Origin: Firmicutes bacterium UBA4845
Lineage (GTDB): Bacteria > Bacillota > Clostridia > Tissierellales > Sedimentibacteraceae
Length of the DNA: 33,819 nucleotides
Reading direction: 5' to 3'
Assembly (NCBI GenBank): GCA_002399975.1
Contig: DHER01000054.1
Span: 1-33,819 of the forward strand
This document shows positions 8,634 through 17,154 of this stretch, one piece after another. Below the pieces are notes generated by a model. The model made no database searches. It was given only the letters and a program-made list of their open reading frames with translations, and was not told the origin of the DNA. Position 1 is the stretch's first letter. Every line of letters begins with the position of its first letter. Position numbers and translations under genes: made by a program.

Positions 8634-8662
8634 ACAGAATGACATTATTAATGCCATTCTGT
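8634..8662 (-). terminator. Terminator of the M42 peptidase operon
   Basis: ACAGAATG and CATTCTGT form an eight-pair stem with further pairing inside (CATT/AATG). On the minus strand it is followed by TTTTTTTA, a good U-tract, just after the last M42 gene. On the plus strand the following bases are only T-rich, so service to prfC is possible but weaker. Confidence 0.75.
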
Positions 8663-8680
8663 ATGAAACTTTATATTTTA

Positions 8681-9667
8681 TTATTTTGCAGCTACTTCCT
8701 GAACAAGTTTGATGCATTCCAATACATCGGACTTACTGAAAATTTCCCCTGATGAATGCAGGTTTCTTGTCGGTATGGAAATTACACCGCTGGGTACTCC
8801 TTCTCTTAACAAATGAATCGCACCGGCGTCTGTACCACCAAATTCCAGCACTTCATATTGGTACTTGATGTTGTTTTCAACTGCCAGCTGAGTTAATAAA
8901 TCTTTTATCTGTGGATGAGTAATTAAGGATTTGTCCATTAATTTAACTGCTGCTCCTTCACCTAACTTAACATCCATTTTTATTCCGTCTTCGGAATCAC
9001 CTGTTGCAGTTACGTCCAATGCTATAGCCAAATCAGGGTTTATCCTGTAGCCTGCTGTTTTGGCACCTATAGGACCTACCTCTTCCTGAACTGAAAATAC
9101 ATAGTACACATCGTTATCAGTTGCAGGTTGGTTTTTAAGTGCTTCTATCAATATGTAGCAGCCTGTCCTGTCGTCAGCGGCCCTGCATATTACGCAATTT
9201 TCAGTTTCGTAGTATTCTGTTTTAAATATGCACATATCTCCAGCTTTAAAATTATTTCTAACAAATTCCTTTGATGTTGAAGCAACATCAATAAACAAAC
9301 TGCTCATAGCAATTTTTTCGCCGTCTTTAATTTCTTCTGAACAAACAACTCCTTCCAGTCCGTTGCCGAACACCATCCGGAGCCCTGCAAGGTTCTTAGG
9401 ATCAATTCCCCCAACATTTGAAAATCTCAAGATACCCTTATCGTCCACATGAGTGATAATCAATCCTATCTGGTCCATGTGAGCAGAAAACAGTATCTTT
9501 TTGCCATTGCCCTTTTTTCTTGCGATTACATTTCCAAGAGCGTCAACCTTAATTTCATCAGTATATGTTTTTATTTCATTTATAATCATTTCACGCATAT
9601 TTTTTTCTCTTCCCGACGGAGAAAAACAATCGGACAATTTTTTCATTAATTCACTGTTAAAATTCAT
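8681..9667 (-). CDS. M42 family metallopeptidase (glutamyl/tetrahedral aminopeptidase type), paralog C
   Basis: M42 enzymes are cytoplasmic dodecameric aminopeptidases that trim peptides of up to a few dozen residues. This 328-residue copy keeps every dinuclear-metal and catalytic residue in place: His63 in SAHMDQIGL, Asp166 in AADDRTGC, the catalytic and metal-binding Glu195-Glu196 in QEEVG, Asp218 in ALDVT, and His304 in RNLHSSGE. The ATG follows AAAGGGG and comes one base after the previous M42 gene ends. It is the third gene of a three-gene M42 operon. Specificity cannot be read from sequence; Glu/Asp, Lys and Leu types all exist. Confidence 0.9.
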   Translation of the reverse strand: MNFNSELMKKLSDCFSPSGREKNMREMIINEIKTYTDEIKVDALGNVIARKKGNGKKILFSAHMDQIGLIITHVDDKGILRFSNVGGIDPKNLAGLRMVFGNGLEGVVCSEEIKDGEKIAMSSLFIDVASTSKEFVRNNFKAGDMCIFKTEYYETENCVICRAADDRTGCYILIEALKNQPATDNDVYYVFSVQEEVGPIGAKTAGYRINPDLAIALDVTATGDSEDGIKMDVKLGEGAAVKLMDKSLITHPQIKDLLTQLAVENNIKYQYEVLEFGGTDAGAIHLLREGVPSGVISIPTRNLHSSGEIFSKSDVLECIKLVQEVAAK

Positions 9668-9668
9668 T

Positions 9669-10682
9669 TTATTCCCCTTTCTGATTTTCTGATATTACTG
9701 CTTTTATTAGACGAACGACGTTGTCGTAATCATTTTTACTGGCAACACTTACCGGTGAATGAATGTACCTGCATGGCAATGAAATAGCTACTGCCTTGGA
9801 TCCTTCTTTTGTTTTATGGATGGCTCCCGCGTCATTTCCTCCTGAAGTTGAAGTTCTGAATTGATAAGAAATTCCATATTTCTCTGCAATGTTCTCAACC
9901 TTTCTCACTTCATCGATATCATAAACAGTTGAGCTGTCCATAAGTGATAATGCAGCTCCTCTGCCGATTAAAGTTACCATTGAATTTTCTTTTACTCCCG
10001 GCATATGAACACACACGGTTCCTTCCAATACTATTGCATAATCCGGTTCCAATCCATATGCGGCAACTTGTGCTCCCCTGCTTCCTACTTCCTCCATTAC
10101 AGTAAACACACCATAAAAATCAACATCTAATTTCATACTTAAAAGATCCAATAATACGCTACAGCCTGCCCGGTCATCCAGGGCTTTTGCCTTGATTAAT
10201 CCTTCGCCGAATTCTACGTAGCTACTTTTAAATACAACGTAATCACCTATGGAAACAAGCTCTTCAGTTTCTTTTTTTGAATAGGTGCCTATATCTATAT
10301 AAAGTTTATCTATGGGAATTGATTTTCCTCTTTCTTTTGCACTCATCAGATGAATTGCCTTAGAACCTATAACACCGGGAATTTTATTCTCTCCTATCAG
10401 TACACTTTTTGAATTCAATATTCTCTGGTCAACCCCTCCAACAGGCTGAAATTTAATAAAACCGTTGGAGTCTATATGGGATACGATTAATCCCACTTCG
10501 TCCATATGAGCAGCTAGCATTATTTTTTTATTTTTTTTGCCCTTGTTGTGAGCTATTACATTTCCCAGTTTATCAACCTTATATTCGCAGCCAATCTCAT
10601 CTAATTTACTTTTTATATAATTTCTTACTTCATATTCATATCCTGATACACCGGAAAGTTCGGTTAATTCTTTTAAAAACAT
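9669..10682 (-). CDS. M42 family metallopeptidase (FrvX-like), paralog B
   Basis: The second of three tandem M42 aminopeptidases, 337 residues. Metal and catalytic residues are His59 (AAHMDEVGL), Asp170 (KALDDRAGC), Glu197-Glu198 (MEEVGSRG) and His308 (CRYIHSP). At the position where its neighbours have a metal-binding aspartate it has a glutamate (Glu220 in IVLEGTV), a variation known in FrvX-like members. The gene overlaps the end of the upstream paralog by ten bases, so the two are probably translated together. The divergence between neighbours suggests different substrate ranges, not simple dosage. Confidence 0.9.
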   Translation of the reverse strand: MFLKELTELSGVSGYEYEVRNYIKSKLDEIGCEYKVDKLGNVIAHNKGKKNKKIMLAAHMDEVGLIVSHIDSNGFIKFQPVGGVDQRILNSKSVLIGENKIPGVIGSKAIHLMSAKERGKSIPIDKLYIDIGTYSKKETEELVSIGDYVVFKSSYVEFGEGLIKAKALDDRAGCSVLLDLLSMKLDVDFYGVFTVMEEVGSRGAQVAAYGLEPDYAIVLEGTVCVHMPGVKENSMVTLIGRGAALSLMDSSTVYDIDEVRKVENIAEKYGISYQFRTSTSGGNDAGAIHKTKEGSKAVAISLPCRYIHSPVSVASKNDYDNVVRLIKAVISENQKGE

Positions 10683-11713
10683 AACAGTTCACCCCAATCA
10701 GAATTATCAAGCTCGTTTATGAAACGTGCTATTGCCCTGCCTGTTGTTTCCACATCTTTGACGTCTATTGTTTCAACAGAAGTATGCATGTATCTTAATG
10801 GTATGGAAAGCAGGATACACGGTACGCCTTCTCTGTTTATCTGTACGGATTCCGCATCCGTTCCTGTGTCTGAAGGAATGGCTTCACACTGTATACTGTA
10901 ATTATAGGTATGGCAAACTTCAATAAATTTTTTGGTAAGCTTTAAATTTAATCTTCCTCCAAAAGCTATAACAGGGCCATTACCCAAACAAGCTGTCTCC
11001 GGCGGCATATCAGGGGTCATGCCAAAACCAACATCCAATACAATGCCAATGTCTGGAGATATTTTATAGCTGGCTGCTGATGAACCCCTGCATCCTGTTT
11101 CTTCCTGCGCAGTTGCAGCATAAAAAATATTGCTTTTATGTGATATCTTATTAAGTTCTTTTGCTGTTTCCAGCATAACCGCAACACAAGCCTTATCGTC
11201 AAGAGCCTTTGATGAAATCACACTTCCCTGCAAAGAAACAGGATCCCTTTTAATTGTTGCAACATCTCCTATACTCACCAAATTTTCAAGTTTTTCTTTA
11301 GAATAGCCGGTGTCAATGTACAAGTCTTTTATTTTTAATGCTTTGCTTCTTTCATTTTTTGGAATTACGTGGGGAGGTTTAATACCTATTACCCCAAAAA
11401 TCTTTTCTTTTCCATAAATAATCACGTCCTGTGCAACTAATGATGCCGGATTAATGCCGCCAACAGATGTAAAACTTAAAAAACCGTCTTCAAGTATTTT
11501 GGTAACCATCAGACCAATTTCATCTATATGAGCAGCTAGCATTATTTTTTTATCGCTAGTACCATTTTGTTTAAATATATAGCTTCCTATTTTATCTTTT
11601 TCAGAAGAATCCGTGTAGGGTTCAAAATATTTTTTGAGCATATAGCCGTTTATGTATTCAAATCCGGACACAAATTGATTTGAACATGCTTCAAACAAAA
11701 ATTCCTTTAACAT
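10673..11713 (-). CDS. M42 family metallopeptidase, paralog A
   Basis: First gene of the M42 triplet, 346 residues. The active-site set is complete: His62 (AAHIDEIGL), Asp173 (KALDDKAC), Glu204-Glu205 (QEETGCRG), Asp227 (IVLDVGF) and His310 (RYMHTS). The ATG at 11713 follows AAGGAGG. Position and spacing place it at the head of the operon, although I could not identify a convincing promoter in the AT-rich stretch before it. It is the most divergent of the three around the substrate loop after residue 227, which has a proline-rich MTPDMPPE segment. Confidence 0.9.
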   Translation of the reverse strand: MLKEFLFEACSNQFVSGFEYINGYMLKKYFEPYTDSSEKDKIGSYIFKQNGTSDKKIMLAAHIDEIGLMVTKILEDGFLSFTSVGGINPASLVAQDVIIYGKEKIFGVIGIKPPHVIPKNERSKALKIKDLYIDTGYSKEKLENLVSIGDVATIKRDPVSLQGSVISSKALDDKACVAVMLETAKELNKISHKSNIFYAATAQEETGCRGSSAASYKISPDIGIVLDVGFGMTPDMPPETACLGNGPVIAFGGRLNLKLTKKFIEVCHTYNYSIQCEAIPSDTGTDAESVQINREGVPCILLSIPLRYMHTSVETIDVKDVETTGRAIARFINELDNSDWGELLCF

Positions 11714-11787
11714 AATACCTCCTTATACATATTTTATTTCATTATTTATTTCATAAAAATTCTAAAACGGTGAACTTACGGCAGAAA

Positions 11788-11840
11788 TAAAAAGCAATTG
11801 TACAGCAAGTTTAATAAGCACTTAATCGCTGTCAATTGCT
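11788..11840 (-). terminator. Terminator of the cmk-plsC-ispH/S1 operon
   Basis: On the minus strand AGCAATTGACAGC pairs with GCTGTACAATTGCT (one bulged base) and is followed by TTTTTATTT. It lies 30 bases after the ispH/S1 stop codon. Confidence 0.8.
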
Positions 11841-11871
11841 ATTACATTTTATTTTTCTTTAATTACTTTAA

Positions 11872-14337
11872 TTACTTTAAAAAATTTTCCAGTGCGTTTC
11901 CTATGGATTCCCCAATAGTAAAATTTGAATCATCGGATTTATATGATGTCTTATCATCTGAAGAAGAACCATCACCCTTATCATCCAATATTAACGTTAA
12001 ATTAAGGTTTTTGCCTTTCATATCAATACCAAGCACTTTTGCATCTTTTACTTCTTCAACTTTAACTACCTGAGCAGGCGTCCTTAATTTTTCCGATGAT
12101 ACCTTAGATATAGGTATAAAGCAGTCAATATTTCCATTTACACTTACATGGATACCGTCAAGCAAAATTCTTGTTACTTTAACCGGTATTATATCGTCTC
12201 TTTTAAGGTTTTTAGCATATTTGTCAAAAGGATGTTCCGTAAGTTGTTTTAATCCGAAACTGGTTCTTTTGTCTTTTTTATTTATATTTAGTATTTTCAT
12301 CGTAACTTCCTGACCTTCATGAAGAACATCCGTTACTTTTTCAGTTCTTGCCCAGTCAAGATCCTTAATATGAAGCAAACCTTCAATCCCTTCAACTTCT
12401 ACAAAGGCACCGAAATCTACGATTCTTTTGACTTTACCCGTAACAACATCACCTTTTTGATGATTATCTAAAAATAACGACCAGGGGCTTTTAATTGTTG
12501 CCTTATAACTTAAGGACATCCTTCTTCTTTCTTTATCGACGCTTTTTACTTTTACGCTGATCTTATCTCCTACTTTTAATACTTCTGAAGGATGTTTAAT
12601 TCTTGTCCATGCAATTTCATTTATGTGCAGAAGACCATCTATACCGTAACCGTTGATTTCCACAAATGCACCATAATTCTGGAGATTTTTAACTGTTCCC
12701 TCATAAATTTTGCCTTCTTCGATATTTTCCCAGGCTTCTTTGTCCCTTGCTTCCTTTTCTTCTCTTTCTACGGCTCTTGATGTCATTACCAATTGCCTTC
12801 TGCCTCTTTTATTTTCCGTTTCCAAGACCTTAACTTTTAATGATTTGCCAACATATTCTGAAGGATCCACATTTCTTTTAATTGAAATCTGGTTTCTTGG
12901 GATGAAACCTTTAATTCCTTTTAATTTGCCGTAAATTCCATATTGAGATGCTTCAATAATAATGGTTTCGGTTGTTGTTTTTTCAACTCTCATCTTTTCC
13001 AGTTCATCCCAGATCTTTTTCTCCTCCAACGGCTTTCTGGACAAAACAACATTTCCGTCCTGGTCTGAAATCTTAACAACCTGTGCCTCGATTTCATCAC
13101 CTTCTTTTAATACTTCGGTTAAATCCTGAATTTCCGTAAGAGAGTATTCTTCTTTTGTAATAATTCCGTCTGATTTATAATTGATATTTACAGAAACGGC
13201 ATCAGGGCTCACATATATAACGGTTCCCTTAACTCTTTGGCCTGTTCTGATATAAGATACTCCGCCGTAGCTTTCAAGCAAATCATGCATTGTATTTTGT
13301 CCTGTTTGCTCGTTTCCTTTAATTCCTTTAATTCCTTTTGTTTCTTCGGGTTGTTCATGCTGTTCTGTTCTTTCAGCATCTTCAATCGGTTTAGTTTGTT
13401 CAGCCTGCTCGGTATTTTCAACCCGTTCAACCTTTTCAGCATTTTCTGTTCTTTCAGTCTCTACAATCTGTTCATTCTTTTCAATATGTTCATCCATGTT
13501 GTTGTTTTCCAACATATTAATAACCTCCTCAATTATCCAGTCAGGAGCTGATGCCCCTGCGGACACTCCCACAATAGTTTTTTTATCAATATAGTTATAA
13601 GGTATATCCCTATAATTTTCAATTAAAAATGTCTTAGGACAGGATTTTTTGCTCAATTCATATAATTTTTTTGTATTTGAACTATTTTTCCCACCTATTA
13701 TAAGCATTACATTACATTTTGAAGCAAGATCTACACATGCTTCCTGTCTTTTTCTAGTTGCATCACATATTGTATTGTAAACTTCTATATTTGTAAAGCC
13801 ATTCTTATTTATAACTTCCAAAATTTTATTGAAAATAACCGTATTAAAAGTTGTCTGAGAAACCAGACAATATTTTTTATTATAATTAATATTAAGACTT
13901 AAAAGCCCTTCGGGGCTGTCAATTATCAATGCATCATCGTTACACCATCCTAAAATTCCAAGAACTTCAGGATGATTTTTATCACCTACGATAATTATAT
14001 CATAACCCTTATTTTTGTATTCTTCAACTATTTTATGTATTTTTTTTACTTTTACACATGTTGCATCAATTACTTCTATATTATTTTTTTTTAACTTTTC
14101 TAAAACCTTCTTTCCAACACCATGAGTTCTTATTAGCAGCTTTGCGTCATTGGCCGGGGGAACGTCATTAACCACAATCATGCCTCTTTTTTCCAATTTA
14201 TCCACAACGTCCTTATTATGAATTATTTCGCCATAACTGTAAAGTTTCTTTTCTTCATTTAATATTTTCTCAGCCTTATCAACTGCTATCCTGACTCCAG
14301 AACAAAATCCGTTGAATTTTGAAATTTCAATTTCCAT
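11872..14337 (-). CDS. ispH: Bifunctional HMBPP reductase (IspH) / ribosomal protein S1-like fusion
   Basis: The N-terminal 280 residues are IspH, the iron-sulfur enzyme that makes IPP and DMAPP in the last step of the MEP isoprenoid pathway. Its three cluster cysteines are present (Cys12 in FCSGV, Cys94 in DATCVK, Cys191 in NTICDAT), as are HNKDVV, THGV, NHPEV and the SSNT and SAGASAPDW motifs. A glutamate/threonine-rich, low-complexity linker spans about 280-349. Five S1 RNA-binding repeats follow (about 359-435, 448-521, 540-612, 625-697, 710-783); the third and fourth are the most typical, with NYGAFVEI and DFGAFVEV. This fusion is known in Clostridia. I use the ATG at 14337 because AGGTGA precedes it; an upstream in-frame GTG at 14349 has no ribosome site. 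An internal ATG at 13290 has AGGA upstream and could give free S1. The start is one base after plsC ends. Confidence 0.93.
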   Translation of the reverse strand: MEIEISKFNGFCSGVRIAVDKAEKILNEEKKLYSYGEIIHNKDVVDKLEKRGMIVVNDVPPANDAKLLIRTHGVGKKVLEKLKKNNIEVIDATCVKVKKIHKIVEEYKNKGYDIIIVGDKNHPEVLGILGWCNDDALIIDSPEGLLSLNINYNKKYCLVSQTTFNTVIFNKILEVINKNGFTNIEVYNTICDATRKRQEACVDLASKCNVMLIIGGKNSSNTKKLYELSKKSCPKTFLIENYRDIPYNYIDKKTIVGVSAGASAPDWIIEEVINMLENNNMDEHIEKNEQIVETERTENAEKVERVENTEQAEQTKPIEDAERTEQHEQPEETKGIKGIKGNEQTGQNTMHDLLESYGGVSYIRTGQRVKGTVIYVSPDAVSVNINYKSDGIITKEEYSLTEIQDLTEVLKEGDEIEAQVVKISDQDGNVVLSRKPLEEKKIWDELEKMRVEKTTTETIIIEASQYGIYGKLKGIKGFIPRNQISIKRNVDPSEYVGKSLKVKVLETENKRGRRQLVMTSRAVEREEKEARDKEAWENIEEGKIYEGTVKNLQNYGAFVEINGYGIDGLLHINEIAWTRIKHPSEVLKVGDKISVKVKSVDKERRRMSLSYKATIKSPWSLFLDNHQKGDVVTGKVKRIVDFGAFVEVEGIEGLLHIKDLDWARTEKVTDVLHEGQEVTMKILNINKKDKRTSFGLKQLTEHPFDKYAKNLKRDDIIPVKVTRILLDGIHVSVNGNIDCFIPISKVSSEKLRTPAQVVKVEEVKDAKVLGIDMKGKNLNLTLILDDKGDGSSSDDKTSYKSDDSNFTIGESIGNALENFLK

Positions 14338-14338
14338 A

Positions 14339-14923
14339 TTATCTGTCACCTAACTTATAAATATCTTTAAGCATTTGCCTGCCAATTTCAGTATACGTTT
14401 CGGTATTTGCCTTGCCTTTAAAATTTTCGAAATAATTCTTTTCTTTACCGAAAAATATTTCAACCCTTCCCCTAAATTTATAAGGCCCTTTGATATAAAA
14501 TGGCACAATATTTGTTTTTGCCCTATTTGCAATTAATGCGATACCGGGCTTGGCGCTGTTTTCATCATATTTCTTGACTCTAGTACCTTCAGGAAATATC
14601 CCCAGGACCTCATTAGATTTTAAAACTTTCAATGAATTTCTTATAGAAGATAATGCCCCGCTGTCTCTATCTACGGGAAATGCTCCCAATTTTTTATAAA
14701 AAAAGCCTAATATTTTATGGTCGAACAATTCCTTTTTGCCCATAAAGTGAATTTGCCTTTTTGTGGAAACCGCCAATATAACAGGGTCCCACATGGAAGT
14801 ATGATTTCCGCAGACAATCAGGGGCCCATTTGTTTTGTTGATTCTATCTTCATTATATATCCTTAGGTCAAATACAATAAAAACAAGAATCCTTAATATT
14901 TTTACAATTATTTTATAAAACAT
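14339..14923 (-). CDS. plsC: 1-acyl-sn-glycerol-3-phosphate acyltransferase
   Basis: PlsC acylates lysophosphatidic acid at the inner membrane face to give phosphatidic acid. The 194-residue protein has an N-terminal hydrophobic segment (IIVKILRILVFIVF), the catalytic NHTSMWD motif (His41, Asp46), and FPEGTR (110-115), which binds the phosphate. The ATG at 14923 follows GGAGG with five bases between, so I prefer it to the in-frame start at 14965. It overlaps cmk by 11 bases and ends one base before ispH. The cmk-plsC-ispH/S1 order is common in Clostridia. Confidence 0.92.
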   Translation of the reverse strand: MFYKIIVKILRILVFIVFDLRIYNEDRINKTNGPLIVCGNHTSMWDPVILAVSTKRQIHFMGKKELFDHKILGFFYKKLGAFPVDRDSGALSSIRNSLKVLKSNEVLGIFPEGTRVKKYDENSAKPGIALIANRAKTNIVPFYIKGPYKFRGRVEIFFGKEKNYFENFKGKANTETYTEIGRQMLKDIYKLGDR

Positions 14924-15572
14924 TATTGCCTCCGACAATATTGGCAATGGTATCGACTGTTTCATCAGGGCTCATTTTCGTCGTATCTATTAAAATTGCA
15001 TCCTCTGCCTTTTTTAGTGGAGAAATTTTTCTCGTTGTATCGTTTTTATCGCGAAGTTTAATATCTAAAAGGACATTTTCAAAGTCAACATCCATTCCTT
15101 CAGCTGCAAGTTGAGCATATCTTCTGTCTGCCCTGGTTTTTTCTGACGCTGTAATAAAAAATTTAAAGTCCGCATTGGGAAAAACTTTAGTTCCTATATC
15201 ACGCCCGTCTAAAACCACATCTTTGTTTTCTGCTATTTTTCTTTGAAGTTCAACCATCTTAATATGGACGTTTTTCAATGCTGAAACTTTTGAAGCGCCT
15301 ATTGATATATTTTCGTCTCTTATTAAATTTTCTACATTTTTTTTGTCAAGGTATACGCAATTGCCGTAATAGTCTATTATAGTACTTTCAAGCATTTTAT
15401 CAATTTTACCACGGTTTTTCTCATTAATTTCAATATTACACAGATATGCCTTATAGGCAATAGCACGATACATTGCACCTGTGTCTATATATTCGAAATC
15501 TAATTTTTTGCTTAATAATCTGGCAACAGTGCTTTTACCGGCTCCCGACGGACCGTCTATTGCAATTATCAT
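14913..15572 (-). CDS. cmk: Cytidylate kinase
   Basis: Cmk phosphorylates CMP and dCMP to the diphosphates. The 219-residue protein starts MIIAIDGPSGAGKSTVARLL, with the P-loop at 7-14. It has YIDTGAMYRA, the LDGRDIGTKVFPNADFK block that binds the monophosphate, and RDKNDTTRKISPLKKA near the end, as in bacterial Cmk. The ATG at 15572 follows GAAGGGG. A promoter lies 40-70 bases upstream, making this the first gene of the cmk-plsC-ispH/S1 operon. Confidence 0.95.
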   Translation of the reverse strand: MIIAIDGPSGAGKSTVARLLSKKLDFEYIDTGAMYRAIAYKAYLCNIEINEKNRGKIDKMLESTIIDYYGNCVYLDKKNVENLIRDENISIGASKVSALKNVHIKMVELQRKIAENKDVVLDGRDIGTKVFPNADFKFFITASEKTRADRRYAQLAAEGMDVDFENVLLDIKLRDKNDTTRKISPLKKAEDAILIDTTKMSPDETVDTIANIVGGNNVL

Positions 15573-15611
15573 ATTGCCGCCCCTTCATATTAATTTAATA
15601 CATACCATATC

Positions 15612-15640
15612 ATTATATTACAAATTGCGAAATATAACAA
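15612..15640 (-). promoter_or_regulatory. Promoter of the cmk operon
   Basis: On the minus strand TTGTTA (15635-15640) and TATAAT (15612-15617) are separated by 17 bases. The predicted start lies about 30 bases before the cmk ribosome site. Confidence 0.75.
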
Positions 15641-15686
15641 CAAAATATTTTAAGGAATTATTTACTTGCAAGTACTCGGCCATTTC

Positions 15687-15715
15687 TTGACAAAATACCG
15701 GTATCTATGTATTAT
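15687..15715 (+). promoter_or_regulatory. Strong promoter left in front of a broken dehydratase gene
   Basis: TTGACA (15687-15692) and TATTAT (15710-15715) are 17 bases apart. The spacer holds the perfect palindrome ATACCGGTAT (15695-15704), a possible operator. It drives the pseudogene at 15793. Confidence 0.8.
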
Positions 15716-15792
15716 GAATAATATACAGTTACATCAGAAAGTTTAAATATAAAATATATTGCTTTATTGCTTACTTGAAAGGATACGGATAA

Positions 15793-16216
15793 ATGAACGC
15801 TGTCATTGACAGATTTGGTAAAATCGTCAGCAATACACTAATCAAAAACCCTAAATTGTCGAGGGAACTACTGAAAGCCGGCTACTTTGCCAACGGAATG
15901 AAGATGAAATATCTTCCTGACAAAAGACTGTTACCTCATCAAAAGTATGCTTCTATAATAAGCAACAATACAATTCGTATTCCATTTTCCCATCCTGAGA
16001 ATTCTGCTGCCATAAGCGTGTTTATGCCCTGTGAAATGCTGCATGCCATAAACATTACTCCTCAATTTGCCGAAGGATTGGCATGTTATCTTAACGGAGC
16101 GGGCTGTGAACACACTTTTGTTCAGTTTGCCGAAGATTATGGAATCCCACAAACTTACTAACTCTTACCACAAAATACTGCTTGGCGCAGCTCTCATTGC
16201 TCAGGAAGAATGTTAA
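15793..16216 (+). pseudogene. N-terminal remnant of a 2-hydroxyacyl-CoA dehydratase family gene, frameshifted
   Basis: The 122-codon open frame contains FMPCEMLHAINITPQFAEGL followed by GAGCEHTFVQFAEDYGIPQT. This resembles the N-terminal part of single-gene 2-hydroxyacyl-CoA dehydratase-type iron-sulfur proteins, normally over 400 residues. The frame stops at 16159, but the family sequence goes on in the next frame (NSYHKILLGAALIAQEE, 16160-16210), so a one-base gain or equivalent has occurred. After 16216 the gene is gone: about two thirds is missing. The ATG keeps a ribosome site (GAAAGGA) and a strong promoter upstream, which suggests recent loss. Family assignment is from remembered motifs. 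Confidence 0.75.
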
Positions 16217-16230
16217 AAGCCGAATGAAAA

Positions 16231-16260
16231 ACGTCCCTTTGGGAATACCCAAAAGGACGT
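16231..16260 (-). terminator. Terminator of the korDABC-rpiR operon
   Basis: ACGTCCCTTTGGG and CCCAAAAGGACGT form a 13-position stem with one mismatch and a four-base loop. On the minus strand TTTTTCATT follows directly, after rpiR. On the plus strand ATTTTTC follows after a short gap, so it may also stop transcripts of the dehydratase remnant. Confidence 0.85.
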
Positions 16261-16270
16261 GAAATTTTTC

Positions 16271-17146
16271 TTATTCAGTTTTATAATCTTGGTAAATACT
16301 GTTGTTATCCCAAAGCTTCTCCAGGTTATTATAATATCCCACTATATCTTCCTTTTCTTTCAAACTTATGTTTATAATCAAATTGTTTATTAAACACATG
16401 GGAACTACCAGCGTATCTATAAAAGATACTATATTGCTTTTTGCTAAAAGGGATACATCAGCCATAGAGTAAACGGGAGAGGCCTCAGTATCGGTAATTG
16501 CCACTATCTTAGCATTCCTTTCCTTTACGAATTCTGTTACGCTCACTGTTATTTTAGAATATCGAGGATAGCTGATTACTATCAGTACATCAGTTTCTTT
16601 GATCCTTATAATTTCCTCATAAAGCGAATTAACACCGGTATTGTTTAATACTTTCACATTGTCCAAGATAACATCAAGGTAAAATCCCAGATAATTTGAT
16701 AACGTAGATGATGTTCTCAATCCAAGTATATAAACCCTGTTGGCGTTCATAATAGTATCTGTTGCCTTATCCAGCGCTTTCGGATCAATTGTTTCATATA
16801 GACTTCTCATATTATTTATTTCATTTTTTATAATTTTTCTATGGAGTTTGACCGAATCTTTGCCAATATCATCCTCTAAGTTTATCCTCTGAACAGTTGT
16901 GAGTTTGTTTTTTATCAGTATCTGCAAGGCCCTCTGAAGCTCAGGGAAGCCTGAATATCCAATGGAACTTGCAAAACGCACAACCGTAGATTCGCTGACA
17001 TCAACGGTTTCTCCTATTTTTGCCGCTGTCATAAACGCAGCTTTGTCATAGTGGTCAATTATAAATTGAGCTATCAATTTCTGCCCTTTGCTGAATTTAT
17101 AATAATTACTTTTTATAATGCTTATTAAATCATTACTTTTGTTCAT
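16271..17146 (-). CDS. RpiR-family transcriptional regulator (HTH + SIS domain)
   Basis: The 291-residue protein has an N-terminal RpiR-type helix-turn-helix domain (about 1-77), with the recognition part VDVSESTVVRFASSIGYSGFPELQ. A SIS sugar-phosphate-binding fold follows from about 125 to 255 (VYILGLRTSSTLSNYLG, then DVLIVISYPRYSK). RpiR proteins usually sense phosphosugars or related metabolites and control catabolic genes. Here it is the last gene of the kor operon, starting eight bases after korC, with AGAGGT as its ribosome site. Autoregulation of korDABC is a reasonable inference, but no operator was identified. Confidence 0.88.
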   Translation of the reverse strand: MNKSNDLISIIKSNYYKFSKGQKLIAQFIIDHYDKAAFMTAAKIGETVDVSESTVVRFASSIGYSGFPELQRALQILIKNKLTTVQRINLEDDIGKDSVKLHRKIIKNEINNMRSLYETIDPKALDKATDTIMNANRVYILGLRTSSTLSNYLGFYLDVILDNVKVLNNTGVNSLYEEIIRIKETDVLIVISYPRYSKITVSVTEFVKERNAKIVAITDTEASPVYSMADVSLLAKSNIVSFIDTLVVPMCLINNLIINISLKEKEDIVGYYNNLEKLWDNNSIYQDYKTE

Positions 17147-17154
17147 AGTTACCT

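Noticed and set aside
13209..13551. Overlapping frames on both strands across the ispH/S1 linker (77 and 104 residues)
   Set aside because: They arise from the repetitive Glu/Thr codons of the linker. Neither has a ribosome site, and the leucine- and phenylalanine-rich products are antisense or out-of-frame artefacts.
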